This document shows positions 61,197 to 64,000 of a DNA stretch of 64,000 bases, piece by piece. Under the pieces are notes generated by a model, which did not search any database, was not told the origin of the DNA, and saw only the letters and a program-made list of their open reading frames with translations. The position numbers and the translations under genes are program-made. Source of the stretch: GCA-003244245 sp963823755. GTDB lineage: Bacteria > Actinomycetota > Actinomycetes > Mycobacteriales > Pseudonocardiaceae. The stretch lies in assembly GCA_963823755.1 (NCBI GenBank), contig CAWGMP010000008.1, positions 248,001-312,000 on the forward strand, in the 5' to 3' direction. The number at the start of each line of letters is the position of its first letter. Within the stretch, counting starts at the first letter, position 1.

Positions 61197-61498
61197 AGGG
61201 TGACTCCTCGTCAGGCAGACGATGGGCGCCGTCGAGTGGGCACCGTGAGACGTGGCGGCGCTCCCAGGACGCGCGCAGCGGCACGATCCGTTCGTAGTGA
61301 CCTTGATGTGTCGACAGCGATGACGCAACACCCGCGCTGTGAACGATGCGTGTCATGATCGGAAGCTTTTCACGCTGCACGCAGGTCAGGCATAGTCATT
61401 GCCGTCCCGGTTGTGCCGTGCGGCCGTGGTGGTTCATGAAGCCCCCGGTAGCCTGGACATCTGAGCACAGTCGTACATCTGCCCGAACGTGGCCGACG
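61197..61498. other. Divergent promoter region, xfp / P-type ATPase
   Basis: No gene on either strand. No M-box magnesium riboswitch consensus seen upstream of the ATPase. Confidence 0.5.
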
Positions 61499-64000
61499 AT
61501 GACGGTCTCCGCTTCGGCGCAGCCGACCCGGTTCGAGACCGGGATCATGTCCGCCGCTACGCTGTCCACGGCGGACATGCTGCGTGAGTTCGGCGTCGTC
61601 GCAGGTCAGGGTCTGTCCGGCGATGAGGTCGCGCGGCGGCTGGCGCAGTACGGGCCCAATGCGGTGTCCTCGCATCGTGCCCGGTTGTTGCCGGTGCTCT
61701 GGCACCAGTTGCGGTCGCCCCTGCTCGGGTTGCTGTTGACCGCTGCGATCGCGTCCTATTTCGTCGGTGAGCGCAGCGATGCGATCATCATCGGTGTGAT
61801 CGTCGGCCTGTCGGTCGGGCTGGGTTTCGTCAACGAGTACCGGGCTGAGAAGGCCGCTGAGGCGTTGCACTCCCAGATCAGCCACCAGACGGTGGTCATC
61901 CGCGACGGGCGACCGACGACGGTGGACGTGACCACCCTGGTGCCCGGTGATCTGATCGAGCTGCGGCTGGGCGACATCGTCCCGGCCGACATTCGGCTGA
62001 TCGAGGTCACTGGCCTGGAGTGTGACGAGTCGGTTCTCACCGGCGAATCGCTGCCCGTGGAGAAGAGCACCACCGCCGTGCCGCCGGGTACTGCCCTGGC
62101 TGAGCTGTCCGGGTGCGCGCTGATGGGCACTGTGGTGCATGCCGGTAGTGCGGGTGGGATCGTGGTGGCTACCGGCGCCCGCACGGAGTTCGGCAAGATC
62201 GCCGCCGGGCTGAGCGCGCATCAGCTCGACACCGGCTTCCAGATCGGGCTGCGCCGGTTCTCGATGCTGCTGGTGTATGTCGCCGGCGCGCTGACCACGT
62301 CGATCTTCGTGATCAATGTGGTGTTGCACAAGCCGATCATCGACGCCTTGTTGTTCTCGCTGGCGATCGCGGTCGGTATCACCCCGCAGCTGTTGCCCGC
62401 GGTCGTGTCCACCAGCCTCGCCGCGGGGTCCAGGCGGATGAGTCGCCGCAAGGTGCTGGTCAAACGGCTGGTGTGCATCGAGGACCTCGGTGACGTCGAC
62501 GTGCTGTTCACCGACAAGACCGGCACCCTCACCCAAGGCCGTATCAACTACATGCGTGCCGTGCCTGCCGGTGACGACGGGCCCGACGCGGTGGTGCGGT
62601 GGGGGCTTTTGTGCACTGAGAACACCGCACCCGGCGGGCAAGCCGTGGGCGGCAACCCACTCGATCAGGCACTGTGGCAGTCACCGGCTGCCGCGAGCGA
62701 GCGGGCCACGGTGGCCGGCTGCACGCGGCTTGCGGTGCTTCCGTTTGACCACGAGCGCCGGATGGTCTCGGTCCTCGTCCGTGACATCTCAGGCCAGTTG
62801 ACCTTGGTGACCAAAGGGGCACCAGAGACCGTCCTGGACCGCTGCATCGATGTGCCTGCTGCGGCGCGGGAAGCACTGGAGGCGGAGTTCACCGCCGGCA
62901 ACCGGGTCGTCGCCGTGGCTACCCGCCCGGCCGCCGGTCCGCGCCAGCCCAGGCCCGAGGACGAGCGTGGCTTGCGCCTTGTGGGGCTGCTGGTGTTCCT
63001 GGACCCACCCAAGCAGGACGCGGCCCAAGCGCTGCGCCGGCTGGCCGAGCTCGGCATCGCGGTGAAGGTCGTCACCGGCGACAATCCCGCGGTCGCGATC
63101 AAGGTCTGCCGCGACCTCGGACTGGACGAGGGCGGCGCGCTGACCGGCGCCGACCTCGATGCCCTCGACGACTCCCAGCTCGCCCCGGCGATCACCCGCA
63201 CCACCGTGTTCGCCCGGGTGAGCCCTGAGCACAAGGCCCGCATCGTGCGCGCTCAACGGCGCAGCGGCGGTGGGGTCGCGTTCCTCGGCGACGGGGTCAA
63301 CGACGCGCTCGCCCTGCACGCGGCCGATGTGGGCATCTCGGTCGACTCGGCTACTGACGTCGCCAAGGACGCCGCCGACGTGATCCTGCTGGACAAGGAC
63401 CTCGACGTGCTCGCCGACGGGGTCACCGAAGGACGGCGGATCTTCGCCAACACCATCAAATACGTCCTGATGGGCACATCCAGCAACTTCGGCAACATGG
63501 CCTCCGCCGCGGGTGCATCACTGTTTTTGACGTTTCTGCCGATGCTGCCCTCCCAGATCCTGCTCAACAACCTGCTCTATGACACCAGCCAGCTGGCCAT
63601 CCCCACCGACACCGTCGACGAGGAGCAGCTACGCCGCCCCTCGCACTGGGACATCGCCTTCATCCGCCGTTTCATGATCTACTTCGGGCCGTTGAGCTCG
63701 GTGTTCGATTTCCTCACCTTCGGTGTCATGCTCTGGGTCTTCCACTCCGGCCCGACGCAGTTCCGTTCCGGCTGGTTCGTCGAATCCCTGGCCACTCAGA
63801 CCCTGGTGATCTTCGCGATCCGTACGCGGCGCATCCCGTTCTTCCGCAGCCACCCCAGCCTGCCGCTAACCCTGGCCGCCCTCGGCGTCGTCGCGGTCGG
63901 CACGCTGCTCCCCGCCACACCCCTGGCACACTCCCTGGGCTTCCAACCCTTGCCGGGCGGGTTCTTCGCCGCGCTGGCCGGCATGGTCGTCTGCTACCTC
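61499..64000 (+). CDS. mgtA: Magnesium-translocating P-type ATPase (partial)
   Basis: 834 codons to the window edge, no stop. P-type ATPase of the MgtA/MgtB (P3B) type: actuator TGES at 181-184, phosphorylation motif FTDKTGTLTQG with Asp339, nucleotide-domain KGAPE, hinge VVTGDNPAVA and FLGDGVNDALAL. Membrane motif NFGNMASAAGASLFL with LPMLPSQILLNNLLYD is typical of Mg2+ importers. ATG 61499; alternative ATG 61547. Only the last C-terminal helices are missing. Confidence 0.92.
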   Translation, partial: MTVSASAQPTRFETGIMSAATLSTADMLREFGVVAGQGLSGDEVARRLAQYGPNAVSSHRARLLPVLWHQLRSPLLGLLLTAAIASYFVGERSDAIIIGVIVGLSVGLGFVNEYRAEKAAEALHSQISHQTVVIRDGRPTTVDVTTLVPGDLIELRLGDIVPADIRLIEVTGLECDESVLTGESLPVEKSTTAVPPGTALAELSGCALMGTVVHAGSAGGIVVATGARTEFGKIAAGLSAHQLDTGFQIGLRRFSMLLVYVAGALTTSIFVINVVLHKPIIDALLFSLAIAVGITPQLLPAVVSTSLAAGSRRMSRRKVLVKRLVCIEDLGDVDVLFTDKTGTLTQGRINYMRAVPAGDDGPDAVVRWGLLCTENTAPGGQAVGGNPLDQALWQSPAAASERATVAGCTRLAVLPFDHERRMVSVLVRDISGQLTLVTKGAPETVLDRCIDVPAAAREALEAEFTAGNRVVAVATRPAAGPRQPRPEDERGLRLVGLLVFLDPPKQDAAQALRRLAELGIAVKVVTGDNPAVAIKVCRDLGLDEGGALTGADLDALDDSQLAPAITRTTVFARVSPEHKARIVRAQRRSGGGVAFLGDGVNDALALHAADVGISVDSATDVAKDAADVILLDKDLDVLADGVTEGRRIFANTIKYVLMGTSSNFGNMASAAGASLFLTFLPMLPSQILLNNLLYDTSQLAIPTDTVDEEQLRRPSHWDIAFIRRFMIYFGPLSSVFDFLTFGVMLWVFHSGPTQFRSGWFVESLATQTLVIFAIRTRRIPFFRSHPSLPLTLAALGVVAVGTLLPATPLAHSLGFQPLPGGFFAALAGMVVCYL

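Noticed and set aside
61332..61498. M-box magnesium riboswitch before the P-type ATPase
   Set aside because: No match to the conserved GCTAGGTGAGGCTCCT/GCTACTGCC blocks.
61370..62641. 423-codon minus-strand frame opposite the P-type ATPase
   Set aside because: Antisense composition; the plus strand encodes a continuous P-type ATPase with all motifs.

Overview
The window is high-GC actinobacterial chromosome, most likely from the Pseudonocardiales. Evidence: frequent GTG starts and 1-4 bp stop/start overlaps, the mycothiol gene mshA, a BldC-type regulator, a 33-residue bS22-like protein, and gene order matching the mycobacterial blocks mshA-ybjN-gpm-senX3-regX3-ppx-proC and rex/hemACDB-hemL-ccs. 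The genus is inferred from gene content and was not tested.

Layout. 1-5.4 kb is an insertion-sequence graveyard: IS3, integrase-core, IS630 and IS6 relics surround one intact dienelactone hydrolase, and one element keeps 19-20 bp terminal inverted repeats. 5.6-17.8 kb holds assorted housekeeping genes: a serine hydrolase, a class-V aminotransferase, a TauE permease, a crcB-crcB-DUF190 fluoride-export operon, a TetR gamma-butyrolactone-receptor-like regulator with a matching operator, a DapC-like aminotransferase, DUF445, murB and an SDR. 17.8-31.9 kb is the mycobacteria-like block: mshA, ybjN, gpm, senX3-regX3 (with a PHO-box-like repeat), ppx/gppA, a sugar-phosphate isomerase-like gene, proline dehydrogenase, proC, an excisionase-type HTH gene, the bS22-like gene, a broken epimerase (galE2-like), a lysophospholipid acyltransferase and a HAD phosphatase. 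32-38 kb has a DUF5667 protein with an ECF sigma factor, a glutaredoxin-like protein, a membrane molybdopterin oxidoreductase and two tandemly duplicated fasciclin lipoproteins. 38-47.5 kb is rex-hemA-hemC-hemD/cobA-hemB and hemL. 47.5-51.5 kb is cytochrome c maturation system II (phosphatase, resA, resB, ccsB). 51.5-57.3 kb has bldC, small paralogues, menA and menE. 57.3-61.2 kb has a cupin gene, ackA and phosphoketolase. The window ends inside a magnesium-type P-type ATPase.

Functional theme. Much of the right half serves respiration: Rex senses NADH/NAD+ and heads the tetrapyrrole operon, ccs genes attach heme to cytochrome c, and menA/menE build menaquinone. Phosphoketolase plus acetate kinase give an acetyl-phosphate/ATP branch.

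The most notable feature is erosion inside otherwise conserved core clusters. ccdA is reduced to a 31-codon scar that keeps only its two ends. hemC lacks the active-site loop and has Asp-to-Glu and Arg-to-Ser changes at catalytic or cofactor positions, plus a repeat insertion. hemA carries a 27-bp tandem repeat expansion. The galE2-like gene has two frameshifts and a large deletion. vapC is truncated against hemL, a DUF2157-like gene is cut off, and a DUF559 gene has lost its stop. I saw no CRISPR array, rRNA, convincing tRNA or biosynthetic gene cluster.
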